Assembly: GCF_014644495.1 (NCBI RefSeq)
Contig: NZ_BMKU01000008.1
Span: 1-64,000 of the forward strand
Length of the DNA: 64,000 nucleotides
Direction: 5' to 3'
Source: Pseudarthrobacter polychromogenes
GTDB taxonomy: Bacteria; Actinomycetota; Actinomycetes; Actinomycetales; Micrococcaceae
The position numbers were made by a program, and so were the translations under genes. The notes beneath the pieces were generated by a model that had not been told where the DNA came from, did no database searches, and saw only the letters and a program-made list of their open reading frames with translations. Below, one piece after another: positions 35,029 to 44,432 of this stretch (positions are counted from its first letter, which is position 1; each line of letters starts with the position of its first letter).

Positions 35029-35961
35029 ATGTCCACACCCACGAAGAAGCCCCGTACCGCGGCGGGTCAGCGGTCGCGACTCTACTGGGCGGTGCCCGCC
35101 GTCCTCGGAGGGCTGGTCCTGGTGGTGCTGGTGGCCAGGTGGCTGATGGGGCTGCCTGCCGTGGCTTCCTTCGTGGCGGACTATCCGGGCCACTCAGAGC
35201 TTCCGGACAACGCTCCTGTGGGCTTTCCTGCCTGGCTTGCATGGCAGCACTTCCTGAACGCGTTCTTCCTGCTGCTGATTATCCGCACGGGGTGGCAGGT
35301 GCGGACCACCACCCGCCCCAGCGGGCACTGGACACGGAACAACAAGGGCCTGATCAAGACGAAGAACCCGCCCACCAAGATCAGCCTCGAGCTGTGGTTC
35401 CACCTGACGCTGGATGTCCTGTGGATCCTGAACGGCCTGATCTTCGCGGTATTGCTTTTTGCCACTGGACAGTGGATGCGGATTGTTCCCACCAGCTGGG
35501 ACGTCTTCCCCAACGCGCTCTCCGCGGCACTGCAGTACGCATCCCTGGACTGGCCCACGGAAAACGGCTGGGTCAACTACAACGCGCTGCAGCTGCTCTC
35601 GTACTTCGCCACAGTCTTCATTGCCGCTCCGCTGGCCTTCATCACGGGCCTGCGGATGTCCGGTGCCTGGCCCAGGAAGGCTGCCGGCCTCAACAAGGCG
35701 TTCCCCATCGAGTGGGCGCGCGCCGTCCACTTCCCGGTGATGATCTACTTCGTGGCCTTCATCGCGGTGCACGTCTTCCTGGTGCTCGCCACGGGAGCCC
35801 TGCGCAACCTTAACCACATGTACGGCGTGCGCGACGACGACGGGTGGTTTGGTTTCTGGGTGTTCCTCGCCTCGGTTGTGGTGATGGTGGCCGCCTGGTT
35901 CCTGGCCCGCCCGCTGTTCCTGCGGCCCGTCGCCTCCCTGATGGGCAAGGTCAGCCGCTGA
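35029..35961 (+). CDS. Cytochrome b561/b6-like integral membrane protein
   Basis: 310 aa from ATG 35029 (GAGAGGAA about 10 nt upstream). About six membrane helices. Histidines suited to haem ligation lie in or next to helices: WLAWQHFLNAFFLLL, SLELWFHLTLDVLWIL, and RAVHFPVMIYFVAFIAVHVFLVL. Such di-haem b proteins usually anchor a periplasmic or molybdopterin oxidoreductase and pass electrons to or from quinone. No partner enzyme is adjacent here, which is unusual. A TAGTAT hexamer at 34957-34962 could be its -10. It is convergent with phr across 36 nt. Confidence 0.8.
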   Translation: MSTPTKKPRTAAGQRSRLYWAVPAVLGGLVLVVLVARWLMGLPAVASFVADYPGHSELPDNAPVGFPAWLAWQHFLNAFFLLLIIRTGWQVRTTTRPSGHWTRNNKGLIKTKNPPTKISLELWFHLTLDVLWILNGLIFAVLLFATGQWMRIVPTSWDVFPNALSAALQYASLDWPTENGWVNYNALQLLSYFATVFIAAPLAFITGLRMSGAWPRKAAGLNKAFPIEWARAVHFPVMIYFVAFIAVHVFLVLATGALRNLNHMYGVRDDDGWFGFWVFLASVVVMVAAWFLARPLFLRPVASLMGKVSR

Positions 35962-35997
35962 CGGGCGCGGGGCGGCTGCGGTTGCCCGTGGAGCGGG

Positions 35998-37431
35998 TCA
36001 GCTGTCCCTGAGCTTCTGATAGGCCTCGAGGGCCCGCTCCCTGGACTCGGGCAGGTCCACCAGCGGCCGCGGATACTCCGCCAGTTCCACGCCCGACTTC
36101 CAGGGCTCGTGGATAGCCTTTCCGTCCAAGTCCGCCAGCTCGGGGATGAAATGGCGCAGGTAGGTGCCGGCGGCGTCGAATTTCTTGCTTTGGGTGACGG
36201 GGTTGAAAATCCGGTAGTACGGTGAGGCATCTGCCCCTGAGCCGGCAACCCACTGCCAATTGGCGGGATTACTGGCCGCGTCCGCGTCCACGAGGGTGTC
36301 CCAGAACCAGGTTTCCCCGACGCGCCAGTCCGTCAGGAGATTCTTGACCAGGAAAGAGGCCGCGGCCATCCTCACCCGGTTGTGCATCCAGCCGGTTTGC
36401 CACAGCTGGCGCATGCCTGCATCGACAAACGGATACCCGGTCCGCCCCTGCTGCCAGGCTTCCAGTTCATCCTTGCCGGGCTTCTCCCATTCGAACCGGT
36501 CAAAGTCCGGACGGTAGTTGCGGGTGGCAAGATCCGGGTTGGTGTACAGAAGGTGCCAGCAGAATTCCCGCCAGCCAAGCTCCGAACGGAAGATGCCGAC
36601 GTCGGCAGGCACCTTGTTCGGATAGCGACGGCGGATCTGCCGCCACACGCGGAAGGGACTGACCTCGCCGAACCGCAGGTGGGGTGAGAGCCGGCTGGTA
36701 CCTTCCACGCCGGGGATGTTCCGGCCCGTCCCGTATTCCTCCGCCGGCCCGTCCAGGAAATCTTCGAGCCGGCGCCGGGCGCCGTCCTCGCCCGGGTCCC
36801 ACACAGCAGCGAGTCCGCCGCTCCAGTCGGGGGCGGAGGGCAGGAGTTCCCAGCCATCAAGTGTGTCGCCCGCCTGCACGGTGCCGGTTCGCTTCGGAGG
36901 CGCCGGCAGCGTTCCCGGAACCTGGAGGGGGTCGCGTATATCAGCGCCGGCAAGGCAGGCCCGCCAAAACGGCGTGAACACCTTATACGGCCCGCCGGCG
37001 CCTGTCCGGACAGTCCAGGGCTCAAACAGGAGGTTTGCCTGGTAGCTCGAGGCCTGTAAACCACTCTCAGTGGCCCACGCCTTGACAGCGGCGTCCACAG
37101 TGCGCTCCGGCTGGCCGTAGCGGCGGTTCCAGAACAGGTGCCGGGCGTTGGTTTCGGCGGCGAGTTCCCTGATGATCTCCTCGGCTGGCCCGCGGCGAAG
37201 GAGCAGGCTGGAGCCTTTGGCTTCCAGCGCACCCGCGAGTGAGGCGAGGGAGTGGTGCAGCCACCACTTCGTGGCTCCTCCAAGCGGCCGGACGCCTTCG
37301 GAATCCTCGTCCAGGATGTAGACGACCGTCAGGGGCATTCCGAGCGCCGCTGCTTCGGACAGCGCGGGGTTGTCATCAAGCCGAAGGTCGTCGCGGAGCC
37401 AGACGATGGAAGTCTCAGTGGAAGAAGCCAT
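35998..37431 (-). CDS. phr: Deoxyribodipyrimidine photolyase
   Basis: 477 aa, class I CPD photolyase. It uses blue light and FADH- to split pyrimidine dimers. The N-terminal antenna domain begins IVWLRDDLRLDDNPAL. The FAD domain carries GTSRLSPHLRFGEVSPFRVW, LGWREFCWHLL, and the strongly conserved MRQLWQTGWMHNRVRM and DADAASNPANWQWVAGSG. Length matches the family. A TAGCGT -10 lies exactly 6 nt before the ATG, so the transcript looks leaderless. It follows pspA on the same strand, with a long hairpin between them that should separate the units. Confidence 0.96.
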   Translation of the reverse strand: MASSTETSIVWLRDDLRLDDNPALSEAAALGMPLTVVYILDEDSEGVRPLGGATKWWLHHSLASLAGALEAKGSSLLLRRGPAEEIIRELAAETNARHLFWNRRYGQPERTVDAAVKAWATESGLQASSYQANLLFEPWTVRTGAGGPYKVFTPFWRACLAGADIRDPLQVPGTLPAPPKRTGTVQAGDTLDGWELLPSAPDWSGGLAAVWDPGEDGARRRLEDFLDGPAEEYGTGRNIPGVEGTSRLSPHLRFGEVSPFRVWRQIRRRYPNKVPADVGIFRSELGWREFCWHLLYTNPDLATRNYRPDFDRFEWEKPGKDELEAWQQGRTGYPFVDAGMRQLWQTGWMHNRVRMAAASFLVKNLLTDWRVGETWFWDTLVDADAASNPANWQWVAGSGADASPYYRIFNPVTQSKKFDAAGTYLRHFIPELADLDGKAIHEPWKSGVELAEYPRPLVDLPESRERALEAYQKLRDS

Positions 37432-37437
37432 GCAACC

Positions 37438-37443
37438 ACGCTA
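37438..37443 (-). promoter_or_regulatory. -10 element of phr (leaderless)
   Basis: TAGCGT in minus sense, exactly 6 nt before the ATG at 37431; the same hexamer as at the exonuclease gene. Confidence 0.55.
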
Positions 37444-37456
37444 CACACCGGCAGGG

Positions 37457-37498
37457 ACAGGTAGGGCCGGGGCCATCGATGGCCCCGGCCTTACCTGT
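37457..37498 (-). terminator. Long palindromic hairpin downstream of pspA
   Basis: Near-perfect 20-bp arms (37457-37476 with 37479-37498; core GGCCGGGGCCAT/ATGGCCCCGGCC, one mismatch). There is no T-run, as is common for GC-rich actinobacterial terminators. It lies between the pspA stop and the phr promoter. Confidence 0.75.
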
Positions 37499-37532
37499 TG
37501 CTTCTTTGGCAGGTGGTACGTCCCGCCCCCGG

Positions 37533-38324
37533 TCAGAGCTTGTCGAAGTCTGCTTCATCCACCGTTGAGGCTGTTGCTGCCGAACCTGCCGCGCCGAGGG
37601 CCGGCTTTGACGAGTTGCCGGACTTCAGCGCCGCCAGGCGGGCCTCGATCTCAACCTGCTCACCGAGGTCCTCCAGCTGGTTGAACTGCGCGTCCAGGCT
37701 GGAAGCTGCGAGTTCCTGCTGGCCAAGGACCTTGGCCTCCTCGCGGCGGATCTTTTCCTCGAAGCGGCCCACTTCGCTGGTGGGATCCATGAAATCGATG
37801 CTCTTGATGGCGTCGTGGACCTGGGACTGGGCTGCAGCGGTCTTGGACCGGGCCACCAGCTCGTTCCGCTTGCTGGTCAGCTCGTTGAGCTTGCCCTTCA
37901 TCTGGTCCAGGCCGGACTTGAGCTTGTCCACCACTTCGCGCTGGGAGGCGATGCTGGGTTCTGCCCCCTTGGCCTCATTCTCGGCGGACATCTGGCGCTG
38001 CAGGGCCACCTTGGCAAGGTTGTCGAACTTTTCGGCATCAACAGTGTCGCCGCTGGCCCGGTACTCGTCCGCCTTCCGTGAGGCCGCAAGGGCTTTGTTG
38101 CCCCAGTCCTGTGCGTTCTTGACGTCCTCGCGGTAGTCGTCCTCGAGCATCCGCAGGTTGCCGATGGTCTGCGCCACGGCGGACTCAGCCTCAGCAATGT
38201 TGTTCGTGTAGTCCCGGACCATCTGGTCCAGCATCTTCTGGGGATCCTCAGCGTTGTCCAGCAAAGTATTGATGTTTGCCTTAGCCAGCTGCGCGATACG
38301 GCCAAAGATGGACTGCTTAACCAT
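37533..38324 (-). CDS. pspA: PspA/IM30 family envelope-stress protein
   Basis: 263 aa. Almost entirely helical coiled coil, as in PspA/Vipp1: it opens SIFGRIAQLAKANINTLLDNAEDP and continues MLDQMVRDYTNNIAEAESAVAQ. It should bind the inner leaf of the membrane and form protective assemblies. The last 35 residues are a flexible Ala/Ser linker ending STVDEADFDKL. It lies 107 nt after a TPM-domain membrane protein gene on the same strand and is probably co-transcribed with it. No PspF-type regulator is nearby. Confidence 0.92.
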   Translation of the reverse strand: MVKQSIFGRIAQLAKANINTLLDNAEDPQKMLDQMVRDYTNNIAEAESAVAQTIGNLRMLEDDYREDVKNAQDWGNKALAASRKADEYRASGDTVDAEKFDNLAKVALQRQMSAENEAKGAEPSIASQREVVDKLKSGLDQMKGKLNELTSKRNELVARSKTAAAQSQVHDAIKSIDFMDPTSEVGRFEEKIRREEAKVLGQQELAASSLDAQFNQLEDLGEQVEIEARLAALKSGNSSKPALGAAGSAATASTVDEADFDKL

Positions 38325-38431
38325 GTTGCTACCTTTCGTCCTGCTCTGTGGTGACCACTGAAATCAGTGAACAGTTGTGTTGCGGCTTGTGAGGGGGCGC
38401 CGGGTTTCGGGCCGGTGCTAGCCTGCGGCGA

Positions 38432-40465
38432 TCAGAAACTTCCGGAGTCGCCTCCGCCAAAGTCTCCTCCGCCGAAATCTCCGCCGCCCCAGCCGCCGCC
38501 GTCGCTGTGGCCACCGCCCCAGCCCGCGCCGCCGCCTCCATTCAGGATGGAGTTGATCAGGATGCCGCCCAGAATGGCGCCGCCGAGGCCTCCGCCGCCG
38601 CCTCCGCCAAACATCCCGCCGCGGCCGTAGCCTTGGTTGGCGTAGCCGCCAAAGTGGTCAACATCGGCCTGGGCCAGCTGGGCTGCCTGCGCGGCCAGGG
38701 CGTGCGCCTGCTGGGCGTAGGTCAGGGCGGTCACAGGATCGGTGCGTGCAATGGACAGTGCGTAATCCAGGTTCCGCTGCGACTCCGCCAGGCGTGTGCG
38801 TGCCTCTGTCCCCACACCGCCGCGGCGGGCGGTGATGTAGTCCGAGGTTGCGCTGATCTGGGCCTGGGCAGACATGATGGTCTGCTGGAGCGAGGCCTGC
38901 GCCCGGCGGGATTGTTCCTGCTGGTCCCTAATGCCGCTGAGCGCCTGGTCCAGCGACTGGTGGGCAGTCTCAACCCGCTGCAGCGTGGCAATGGGGTCGA
39001 TCTTGCCGCCCTGGATCTCCGCCTTCACCTGCGCGAGGGCGTTTTCAACTCCGGCCACCGGACCGGCGAGCTCGGGGTGGGCGCCCGATTGGATCATGGC
39101 CCGTGCCTGAGCGAGGTCCTGGGAGGTGTCAACTACTGCACTCTCGAGGCTGTTCCGGGCTTCATCCAGGTTGGAGGAAACCTTGGCGATGGCGTCCAGG
39201 AGGACGTTCGTCTGGTGCAGGCTCTCTTCGGCTGCGCGGACTGCTACAGCGGCAAGACTGGCCTCGCCCTCAGCCAGCTTCTGCTGCGCGGTGGCGGTGG
39301 CGTTCTGGACAAATGCCAGGCGTTCCTTGGCCTGCAGGATGTTGTCAGAAACCTGGGTCAGGGCACTTTCGGCATATTTGGCGCGAAGGGAGGTGAGGGA
39401 CCCTTCTGCGCTGGAGATCTTCGCGTCTGCCTCGCGGGCTCCCGCGTTGACAGCTGCCAGGGCCTGCGGTGCATTCTTCTCAAGTTCACGCAGGGAGTCG
39501 AAGTCCGCCTTTTGCTCCTGGAGGGATGACAGTGCGGCCTCTGACCGGCGGATGATCTCGCCGAGCCACGTCCGCTGCTGCTCTTCAGTGTCCGGGATGT
39601 GATCGTCCAGCTGCTGCTGCAGCTTGAAGGATTCGCTCAGGTGGGCCTTGGCCTCGTGCAGCGCTTTGGTGAAATTGCCGACGGCGGAATCACCATACTG
39701 TGCCTGGGCGAACATGAGTTCCTGCTCGCTGGACTTGATGGCATCGTCCGCCTCGATCAGGAGGGAGCCTCCCTTGCGGCGAAGTTCCTCGATGCTCAAC
39801 GACGCCAGCGGATCGAGCTCAGCCCCCTGCGGACCGTAGCTGGCGTTGGCTGCCTGGCCGGCGGCCTTCTTGCGCTTGTTGCGGAAGTAGAGGTACGCAC
39901 CGGCGCCACCGGCAGCTACTACGCCCGTTCCTACGAGGACAGCCGCGCCAGCACCTTCATCAGAGGGGACGTTGCCGCTGCCCCCACTGGCGGCATCTCC
40001 GATCGCCGCTGCTGTATCAATTGCTGCCTGGGCGAAATCGGGATTTCCACCGGCCAGGTTGGCCGTGACCGCGTTCTGGCTTATAGCCCCCTGCTTGGAC
40101 TTAATGGGGCTCGCAGAGTTCAGGACAAAGCTGAATTTGCCGTCGTCTTTGGCTATTGCGAGGATGGCGTCGGACCTGCCCATGCCTTTCTGCGTGGCAA
40201 CGGCTGCGGCCCAGTCTGCCGGCACAGTTGGGTTGGTGAACCTGTCCACGGTGATGACATAGAGGTTGTATTTGTCGTCCTTTAGCAGCTTCTGGATTGC
40301 TTCCTGGACTTCGCCCTCGCGGCTTCCGAGTACATTCGCGTTGTCCACGATGTTCTGGCCGGAGGGAATGGTGACCGGATCCTCGGCCCAGGCCGCGGAG
40401 GCGGGCAACGCCAGGAAGGCGGTAAGGCCGATCACGGCGAATAAACGTTTGAACTTTGACCGCAT
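38432..40465 (-). CDS. TPM-domain membrane protein with long coiled coil and Gly-rich tail
   Basis: 677 aa from ATG 40465 (AAGGG about 7 nt upstream). Order: a signal peptide (about 1-27, ending SAAWAED), a TPM domain (about 35-160, IVDNANVLGSREGEVQEAIQ and YVITVDRF), a membrane helix (173-194), a basic stop-transfer KRKK, a long cytosolic helical/coiled-coil region (about 220-620), and a Gly-rich C terminus with repeated GGGDFGGGDFGGG. The tail resembles TPM proteins of the YgcG type. It lies upstream of pspA, so it may be a membrane partner or recruiter for PspA; that is inference from context and the shared coiled-coil form. Confidence 0.85.
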   Translation of the reverse strand: MRSKFKRLFAVIGLTAFLALPASAAWAEDPVTIPSGQNIVDNANVLGSREGEVQEAIQKLLKDDKYNLYVITVDRFTNPTVPADWAAAVATQKGMGRSDAILAIAKDDGKFSFVLNSASPIKSKQGAISQNAVTANLAGGNPDFAQAAIDTAAAIGDAASGGSGNVPSDEGAGAAVLVGTGVVAAGGAGAYLYFRNKRKKAAGQAANASYGPQGAELDPLASLSIEELRRKGGSLLIEADDAIKSSEQELMFAQAQYGDSAVGNFTKALHEAKAHLSESFKLQQQLDDHIPDTEEQQRTWLGEIIRRSEAALSSLQEQKADFDSLRELEKNAPQALAAVNAGAREADAKISSAEGSLTSLRAKYAESALTQVSDNILQAKERLAFVQNATATAQQKLAEGEASLAAVAVRAAEESLHQTNVLLDAIAKVSSNLDEARNSLESAVVDTSQDLAQARAMIQSGAHPELAGPVAGVENALAQVKAEIQGGKIDPIATLQRVETAHQSLDQALSGIRDQQEQSRRAQASLQQTIMSAQAQISATSDYITARRGGVGTEARTRLAESQRNLDYALSIARTDPVTALTYAQQAHALAAQAAQLAQADVDHFGGYANQGYGRGGMFGGGGGGGLGGAILGGILINSILNGGGGAGWGGGHSDGGGWGGGDFGGGDFGGGDSGSF

Positions 40466-40492
40466 GTGCAACCCTTCAGCACGCCTGACACC

Positions 40493-40507
40493 GATTCGGG
40501 ACGAATC
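40493..40507. promoter_or_regulatory. Small palindrome upstream of the TPM gene
   Basis: GATTCG (40493-40498) and CGAATC (40502-40507) around GGA. It lies 28 nt upstream of the TPM start in the 286-bp divergent region shared with the HtrA gene. An operator is possible; the arms are short. Confidence 0.3.
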
Positions 40508-40751
40508 AGTCGTCTCAGAATCCAGCAGCGCCCCCACGCTTGGTGTGAAGCCGCAGGTCGCTGTGGCAATTCATCTTGATTCTATGGTGCACCCCACAAC
40601 CAGTCCATCGGCCCGAATATGCCAGCAGCGAAACGGCGGGCCACACCTCAGCGGGTCAGCGACGGGCCCTCAGGAAGCTCTCAGCAAACATCCGAGCTTG
40701 TTCCAGCCAGGGAGTCCATAGTTAATGCAGACGAGGATGAAAGGAAGTCCC

Positions 40752-42410
40752 ATGACTGAGAACCAGACGCCGGGTCCGGCTTCGCGGAACAGCGGCCAGG
40801 ACCGGCAGGATCCCTGGGGGCAACACGCCGGACAGGCAGGGGAGCCCGCTGCGGGGGAGCAACCGGCAGGTGATCCCGGGGCGAATGGGTCCGGGCCCCG
40901 CCAGTACCCCACAGAGCGGATTGAGCAGCAGGGCAACAACCCCACCCAGGAACTCCCCGGAGCCCAGCGTCCCGTCTATCCCCAGCGGCAGCCCTTCTAC
41001 GGCGGGCAGCACGCGGCCGGGCAGGACCCGGCCGCCCCGCAGGCGCCCGGCCAGTACCAGGCGCCCCACCCCGGTTACGGCTACGCCAGCCAAAACCGTC
41101 AGGAAAGCCAGTACTCCGGCCAGGACCACGGCGCAACCGACCTCGGCGCCGGCAGCGTCCACAGCGGGACTGCCTTCGCGCCCAACCCCAAGGACGCGCC
41201 GCGCCGGAAAGCGACATTCGGCGTGGGCACCCTCGTGGCCAGCATCCTTGCGGCCGGGCTCGTGGGAGGGGGAGTGGCCACCGTCGGTTCCGCGGAACTG
41301 TTCGGCAACGCCGGTTCGGGTGCCGCAGTGAGCAGCAACAGCCAGCCCGGGACAGTCATCGTCAATAACAAGGACAATGTGAACGCTATTACGGCAGCCG
41401 CCGTGAAGGCGTCGCCCAGCGTGGTGACCATCAGTGCCTCAAGCGGCGGCTCCGGCGGCACGGGCTCCGGAATCATCCTGGACGACCAGGGGCACATCCT
41501 GACCAACACCCACGTCGTTACCCTGGATGGCCAGACGGCCGACGCTGCCCTCGAAGTGCGGACAAGTGACGGCAAGGTCCTCACCGCCAAGCTCGTTGGC
41601 ACAGACCCGTTGTCTGACCTGGCCGTGATCAAGGTGGATAACGCCAACGGCCTGACCCCCGCCACCCTGGGCGATTCCGGGAAACTGAACGTGGGCGACA
41701 CCGCCATTGCCATCGGCTCGCCGCTGGGCCTCACCGGTACCGTAACCGACGGCATCGTTTCAACGCTCAACCGGACCATCAGCGTTGCCTCCGCGGCCGC
41801 CCCAGAGGAGGGGGACAACGCCGAGGGCGATGACGAGGGCGGATTCCAGTTCGCGCCTCCGGGCGGCGGACAGAGCCAGCAGACGGCGGACCAGGGCGAA
41901 ATCTCCATCAACGTCATCCAGACCGACGCCGCCATTAACCCCGGAAATTCCGGCGGTGCCCTGGTGAACAGCAGTGGCGAGGTGATTGGCGTCAACGTGG
42001 CCATTGCGTCCGCGGGATCGAGCGCATCCTCGACCAGCGGAAACATCGGCGTCGGCTTCAGCATCCCCATCAACCACGCCAAGCGGGTGGCGCAGGAAAT
42101 CATTGACACCGGCAAGGCCTCGCACGGCCAGCTGGGCGTCAGCGTCAAGAAGAAGACGGCCTCAAGCGCCGCTTCCGGGTTCTCGGTGGGCGCGGACGTT
42201 GCCACTGTGGAGGCGGACTCTGCGGCGGGCAAGGCAGGGATCAAGGTGGGCGACGTGATCACCAAGTTCAACGACCTCGCCATCGGGGAACCGGAGCAGC
42301 TGACCGCGGCGGTCCGGGAACAGCCCGCCGGGTCCAGCGTCAGGATCACTGTCATGCGGAACGGCAAGGAACAAACGTTCGACGTCACACTGGGCGCCGC
42401 CGCCAGCTAG
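40752..42410 (+). CDS. HtrA-like (S1C) membrane serine protease with PDZ domain
   Basis: 552 aa from ATG 40752 (AAAGGAAG just upstream). A 150-residue disordered Gln/Pro/Gly-rich cytosolic N terminus precedes one membrane helix (about 157-180, FGVGTLVASILAAGLVGGGVATV). The trypsin-like domain has the triad His254 (LTNTHVV), Asp289 (LSDLAVI) and Ser400 (GNSGGALV). A PDZ domain ends the protein (AGIKVGDVITKFNDLAIGEPEQL). An acidic, Gly-rich insert (350-380) lies before the Ser motif. It degrades or refolds damaged exported proteins. It is divergent from the TPM-PspA unit, which suggests shared envelope-stress control. Confidence 0.93.
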   Translation: MTENQTPGPASRNSGQDRQDPWGQHAGQAGEPAAGEQPAGDPGANGSGPRQYPTERIEQQGNNPTQELPGAQRPVYPQRQPFYGGQHAAGQDPAAPQAPGQYQAPHPGYGYASQNRQESQYSGQDHGATDLGAGSVHSGTAFAPNPKDAPRRKATFGVGTLVASILAAGLVGGGVATVGSAELFGNAGSGAAVSSNSQPGTVIVNNKDNVNAITAAAVKASPSVVTISASSGGSGGTGSGIILDDQGHILTNTHVVTLDGQTADAALEVRTSDGKVLTAKLVGTDPLSDLAVIKVDNANGLTPATLGDSGKLNVGDTAIAIGSPLGLTGTVTDGIVSTLNRTISVASAAAPEEGDNAEGDDEGGFQFAPPGGGQSQQTADQGEISINVIQTDAAINPGNSGGALVNSSGEVIGVNVAIASAGSSASSTSGNIGVGFSIPINHAKRVAQEIIDTGKASHGQLGVSVKKKTASSAASGFSVGADVATVEADSAAGKAGIKVGDVITKFNDLAIGEPEQLTAAVREQPAGSSVRITVMRNGKEQTFDVTLGAAAS

Positions 42411-42441
42411 CACGGCGCCAACAGCACACCCCGGCCGAACA

Positions 42442-42482
42442 CACGACGGCGGCGTCCCCACCTGGCGGGCGCCGCCGTCGTG
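42442..42482 (+). terminator. Terminator after the HtrA gene
   Basis: A 13-bp perfect stem, CACGACGGCGGCG (42442-42454) with CGCCGCCGTCGTG (42470-42482); no T-run. Confidence 0.75.
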
Positions 42483-42665
42483 ATGCATCCGCAGCGGACA
42501 GCGGCCGGGGGAGCGCTGACACAGGCGTTAACGGAAGAGGGCGCCGGGGCGCGCCTATATGGTTAGCTAGGAGCTACCCGCATGCCGGGCATTCCGCGGC
42601 CATGACCTCACCCGGCTGGCTGTCCACAAGCATGGAAGGCTGCTGTAAACACAGTGGAAGATACA

Positions 42666-43466
42666 TTGAAGATCATCGTCCTGGTCAAGCATGTACCGGA
42701 CGCCCAGTTTGACCGCCACCTCACCGGTGAGGGCTACACAACTGACCGGGACGAGAGCATCCTGTCCGAGCTTGACGAATACGCCCTGGAGGCGGCGCTG
42801 CAGCTGGCCGAAGCCCGTGGCGGATCCAAGGCGGGAAACCAGGTCATCGCGCTGAGCATGGGCCCCTCGGGAGCCGTCAACGCCATCAAAAAGGCGCTGC
42901 AGATCGGTGCAACCGAGGGTGTGCACCTCACCGATGGCGCCCTGGCAGGTTCAGACGCCGCGGCCACGTCGCTGGCGCTCGCCGCCGCCATCCGGCACCT
43001 GGGCAGCGACGCGCCCGTGGACCTGGTCCTCACCGGAATGGCGTCAACCGACGGGGAAACCTCACTGGTCCCCGCGCAGCTTGCGGAGCGCCTGGATATG
43101 CCGCAGGTCACCTTCGCGTCGTCGCTGGAGGTCGACGGCGGCCGGCTCACCGCACGCCGGGACGCCGACACGTCCTCCGAGACAGTGGAGGCACCGCTGC
43201 CGGCTGTGGTCTCGGTGACAGACCAGATTAACGAGCCGCGCTACCCCAACTTCAAGGGCATCATCGCTGCCAAGCGCAAGAGCATCACCACCCTCTCCCT
43301 GGCTGACATCGGGGTGGACCCGGCGCAGGTTGGACACGCGGGGTCCTGGACCAGCGTGCTCAGCGCCGAGGAACGTCCGCCCCGGACCGCCGGCACCATC
43401 ATCACCGACGAAGGCGACGCGGGTATCAAGCTCGTTGACTTCCTGGCCGCCCAGAAGCTGCTCTAA
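42666..43466 (+). CDS. etfB: Electron transfer flavoprotein, beta subunit
   Basis: 266 aa. The start is taken as TTG 42666 because GGAAG (42656-42660) is 5 nt away and the protein then begins at the canonical KIIVLVKHVPDAQ; GTG 42654 is the alternative. The ETF-beta signature DQINEPRYPNFKGIIAAKRK is near residue 192. It binds AMP and, with EtfA and its FAD, carries electrons from acyl-CoA and other dehydrogenases to the quinone pool. A TATGGT hexamer (42558-42563) could be the -10 for a leader of about 100 nt. The order etfB-etfA and the later iscS-like and mnmA genes mirror Rv3029c-Rv3024c. Confidence 0.95.
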   Translation: MKIIVLVKHVPDAQFDRHLTGEGYTTDRDESILSELDEYALEAALQLAEARGGSKAGNQVIALSMGPSGAVNAIKKALQIGATEGVHLTDGALAGSDAAATSLALAAAIRHLGSDAPVDLVLTGMASTDGETSLVPAQLAERLDMPQVTFASSLEVDGGRLTARRDADTSSETVEAPLPAVVSVTDQINEPRYPNFKGIIAAKRKSITTLSLADIGVDPAQVGHAGSWTSVLSAEERPPRTAGTIITDEGDAGIKLVDFLAAQKLL

Positions 43467-43480
43467 GAGGGACCACAGAC

Positions 43481-44428
43481 ATGGCAAAAGTACTTGTATT
43501 CATTGACAACCCCGGCACGTCGCTCAAGAAGAGCAGCCTCGAGCTGCTCACCCTGGGCCGCGCCCTCGGGGAAACAGCGGTTGCCCTCAACGGAAAGCTG
43601 CACGACGACGTTGCGGCCGCCTTTGCGGAGTACGGCATCGGCACGGTGCTGCTTCCCTCGGCCGAGGACCTTGATGATTTCCTGGTGGCACCCAAAGCGG
43701 CCTACCTGGCCGCTGCCGCTGGGCAGGCCGGTGCCAATATTGTCCTGCTCGACAACTCGCCCGAGGGCAAGGAAATTGCTGCACGGGCAGGAATCCGCCT
43801 CAACGCGGGCGTCATTACGGACGTCGTGGCCGTAGATGCCGACGGCACCGCGCACAAGTCTGTCCTGGCCGGCTCCTACAACACCGCCTGCAAGGCCGGG
43901 ACTCCGGTGAGCGTCCTGACCGTGAAGGCGAACAATGTGGTCCCCGTACCCGCTGCCGCCCCGGCTGCACTGGAGACGGTCACCGTTGACGTTCCTGCTG
44001 TCAGCGCCGCGGCCCGGATCACCGCCCGGGAACAGAAGGTTGCCAGCGGGCGCCCGGACCTCACGGACGCACGGATCGTGGTAGCCGGCGGACGCGGCCT
44101 GGACGGGGACTTCGGCCCGGTGGAGGAACTGGCCGATGCCCTCGGAGCAGCAGTAGGCGCCTCCCGTGCGGCCACCGACGCCGGCTGGATCAGCCACGAC
44201 GCGCAGGTGGGGCAGACCGGAAAGACCGTGTCCCCGCAACTTTATATTTCGGCGGGCATCTCCGGTGCCATCCAGCAAAAGGCCGGAATGCAGACGGCCA
44301 AGGTCATCGTTGCCGTGAACAAGGATGCCGAATCCCCGGTGTTCGAGATCGCGGACTTCGGCATCGTCGGTGACCTGTTCGACGTCCTCCCGCAGGCCAC
44401 GGCAGAGATCAAGAAACGCAAAGGCTGA
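43481..44428 (+). CDS. etfA: Electron transfer flavoprotein, alpha subunit
   Basis: 315 aa, 14 nt after etfB. The C-terminal FAD domain is clear: [62 protein letters not shown], and the closing [14 protein letters not shown]. It pairs with EtfB as a soluble heterodimer. No ETF-quinone oxidoreductase or acyl-CoA dehydrogenase is adjacent. A PIG-L deacetylase gene follows after 4 nt and is probably co-transcribed. Confidence 0.96.
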   Translation: MAKVLVFIDNPGTSLKKSSLELLTLGRALGETAVALNGKLHDDVAAAFAEYGIGTVLLPSAEDLDDFLVAPKAAYLAAAAGQAGANIVLLDNSPEGKEIAARAGIRLNAGVITDVVAVDADGTAHKSVLAGSYNTACKAGTPVSVLTVKANNVVPVPAAAPAALETVTVDVPAVSAAARITAREQKVASGRPDLTDARIVVAGGRGLDGDFGPVEELADALGAAVGASRAATDAGWISHDAQVGQTGKTVSPQLYISAGISGAIQQKAGMQTAKVIVAVNKDAESPVFEIADFGIVGDLFDVLPQATAEIKKRKG

Positions 44429-44432
44429 TTCT

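Noticed and set aside
41099..42388. 429-codon minus-strand frame opposite the HtrA gene
   Set aside because: The plus-strand frame has an intact protease triad and PDZ domain; the antisense frame is low-complexity and has no ribosome site.
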